This document shows positions 6,518 to 7,500 of a stretch of DNA of 7,500 nucleotides, piece by piece. Both the position numbers and the translations under genes were made by a program. Numbering within the stretch: position 1 is the first letter of the stretch; each line of letters opens with the position of its first letter. A model generated the notes under the pieces. It had not been told where the DNA came from. It ran no database searches and saw only the letters and a list, made by a program, of their open reading frames with translations. This stretch comes from Chlamydiia bacterium (GTDB taxonomy: Bacteria; Chlamydiota; Chlamydiia; Chlamydiales; FEN-1388), in contig JAHFTM010000089.1 of assembly GCA_023269335.1 (NCBI GenBank), positions 1-7,500 on the forward strand, written 5' to 3'.

Positions 6518-7500
6518 ATGAAGTTGAGCACGCTTGGAGGTACACTGCTGGTAGCTGGCACCTCGATCGGTGCTGGGATGCTAGGTCTTCCTGTGCTCAC
6601 AGGGCAAGCGGGGTTTATGCCGTCGATGCTGGTTCTTTTTTTATGCTGGGCCTTCATGGCAGCGACCGGCCTCATGTTCGCAGAGCTTAGTATCTGGTTG
6701 AAAGAAGAAGTGAACATTTTGACCATGGCAAAAAAGACCTTGGGGAAATGGGGGAAAATGTTTGCTTGGGCGATCTATCTTTTTCTTTTTTATTCTCTTT
6801 CGATCGCTTATCTTGTAGGTGGAAGTAATCTTTTAGGTGATGTGACCTCTTTTTCACCTGAAATGACAGTAGTTTCTTTTGCGGCTATTTTCATTTTCTT
6901 TATTGCACTAGGGAAAAAAGTTGTCGATCCGATAAACAAGTTATGTATTGGTGGGCTTTTTATAGCCTATTTTACTTTTCTTGCCTTAGGCATATCTTCC
7001 TTGAACAGCTCTCTTTTAACGCATGTGAACTGGAGTGCTGTTTTTCCAGCTTTTCCTATCGCTTTTACTTCGTTTGGCTATCAAGGGATGATTCCTACCT
7101 TAGCAAGCTGGATGCATTATGACGCAAAAAAAATTCGCCTTTCTATTTTGCTTGGAACATCGATTACGCTTGTAGTCTACATCGCCTGGATTTGGCTTAT
7201 TTTAGGTATTGTTCCGGTACAGGGCCCTCATGGACTTCTTGCTACCATTAATGAGGGAAGAGATGCGGTCTATCCGCTCCATTTTTTTACGCACAATCCG
7301 GCTGTATGGATGATTGCCAGGGCTTTTGCTTTTTTTGCTATCATCACCTCGTTTTTGGGTGTAGGCATAGGCTTGGTTGATTTTTGGGCCGATGGTCTGC
7401 AGATGAAAAAAAGAGATGGAATCCGCAAAATTGCCCTGCTTATTTTAGCCTTTTTACCCCCACTTGTTTTTGCACTCTTTTCTCAGCATATTTTTCTAAA
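6518..7500 (+). CDS. tyrP: Aromatic amino acid permease, TyrP-like (HAAAP family), cut by the window end
   Basis: A proton-coupled inner-membrane importer of tyrosine or related aromatic amino acids. The window holds 327 codons without a stop; E. coli TyrP has about 400 residues and 11 membrane spans, so roughly the last fifth is missing. Apolar spans are visible at about 5-27, 33-55, 82-103, 115-131, 141-162, 170-190, 205-231, 262-287 and 303-322. Family marks are GTSIGAGMLGLP (14-25) in the first span, FTSFGYQGMIPTL (183-195) in the middle, and VDFWADGL (287-294), which resembles the DFLAD stretch of TyrP. It lies divergent from rng and has its own extended -10 promoter. Family membership is firm; the exact substrate (Tyr, Trp or Phe) cannot be told from the sequence, so the symbol is by similarity. 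Confidence 0.9.
   Translation, partial: MKLSTLGGTLLVAGTSIGAGMLGLPVLTGQAGFMPSMLVLFLCWAFMAATGLMFAELSIWLKEEVNILTMAKKTLGKWGKMFAWAIYLFLFYSLSIAYLVGGSNLLGDVTSFSPEMTVVSFAAIFIFFIALGKKVVDPINKLCIGGLFIAYFTFLALGISSLNSSLLTHVNWSAVFPAFPIAFTSFGYQGMIPTLASWMHYDAKKIRLSILLGTSITLVVYIAWIWLILGIVPVQGPHGLLATINEGRDAVYPLHFFTHNPAVWMIARAFAFFAIITSFLGVGIGLVDFWADGLQMKKRDGIRKIALLILAFLPPLVFALFSQHIFL

Overview
The window most likely comes from an environmental (Parachlamydia-, Waddlia- or Simkania-like) member of the Chlamydiae. Three points support this: a plant-chloroplast-type soluble glycerol-3-phosphate acyltransferase lying directly behind an RNase E/G gene (the cafA-plsB order I recall from Chlamydia), a TyrP-type aromatic amino acid permease, and a very large orphan helical protein with a Ser/Thr/Pro tail of the kind common in these obligate intracellular bacteria. 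Composition is moderately AT-rich. Genus cannot be set from the sequence alone.

Layout: (1) Positions 1-3712, plus strand, hold one very large gene of unknown function. The long reading frame starts at ATG 179, but coding-like sequence in the same frame runs back to 74. Directly before that, the +1 frame reads as protein from the window edge to an A9 run at 72-80. I infer that this is one gene entering from the left, with its frame broken by one base at A9 (assembly or sequencing error, transcriptional slippage, or true mutation). (2) Positions 3723-6232, minus strand, hold a two-gene operon, rng (RNase E/G family) then plsB, with stop and start sharing a base. Its end faces the end of the large gene across only 10 bp, with no visible terminator. 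(3) Positions 6233-6517 are a divergent intergenic region with a clear extended -10 promoter for the right-hand gene, a 10-bp inverted repeat, and four copies of AAGTGT (either strand). (4) From 6518 to the window end, plus strand, is a TyrP-like permease gene, cut off by the window after about 327 codons.

The rng-plsB pair links RNA processing and turnover with the first acylation step of phospholipid synthesis only by shared transcription; no direct functional link is implied. The permease fits an organism that imports aromatic amino acids from its host. The large protein is the unexplained part: degenerate helical repeats, a long coiled-coil segment, and a disordered tail with 14 Ser/Thr-Pro sites ending in a basic cluster. 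This would fit a host-directed or structural protein, but that is inference. I found no RNA genes, CRISPR arrays or insertion sequences.
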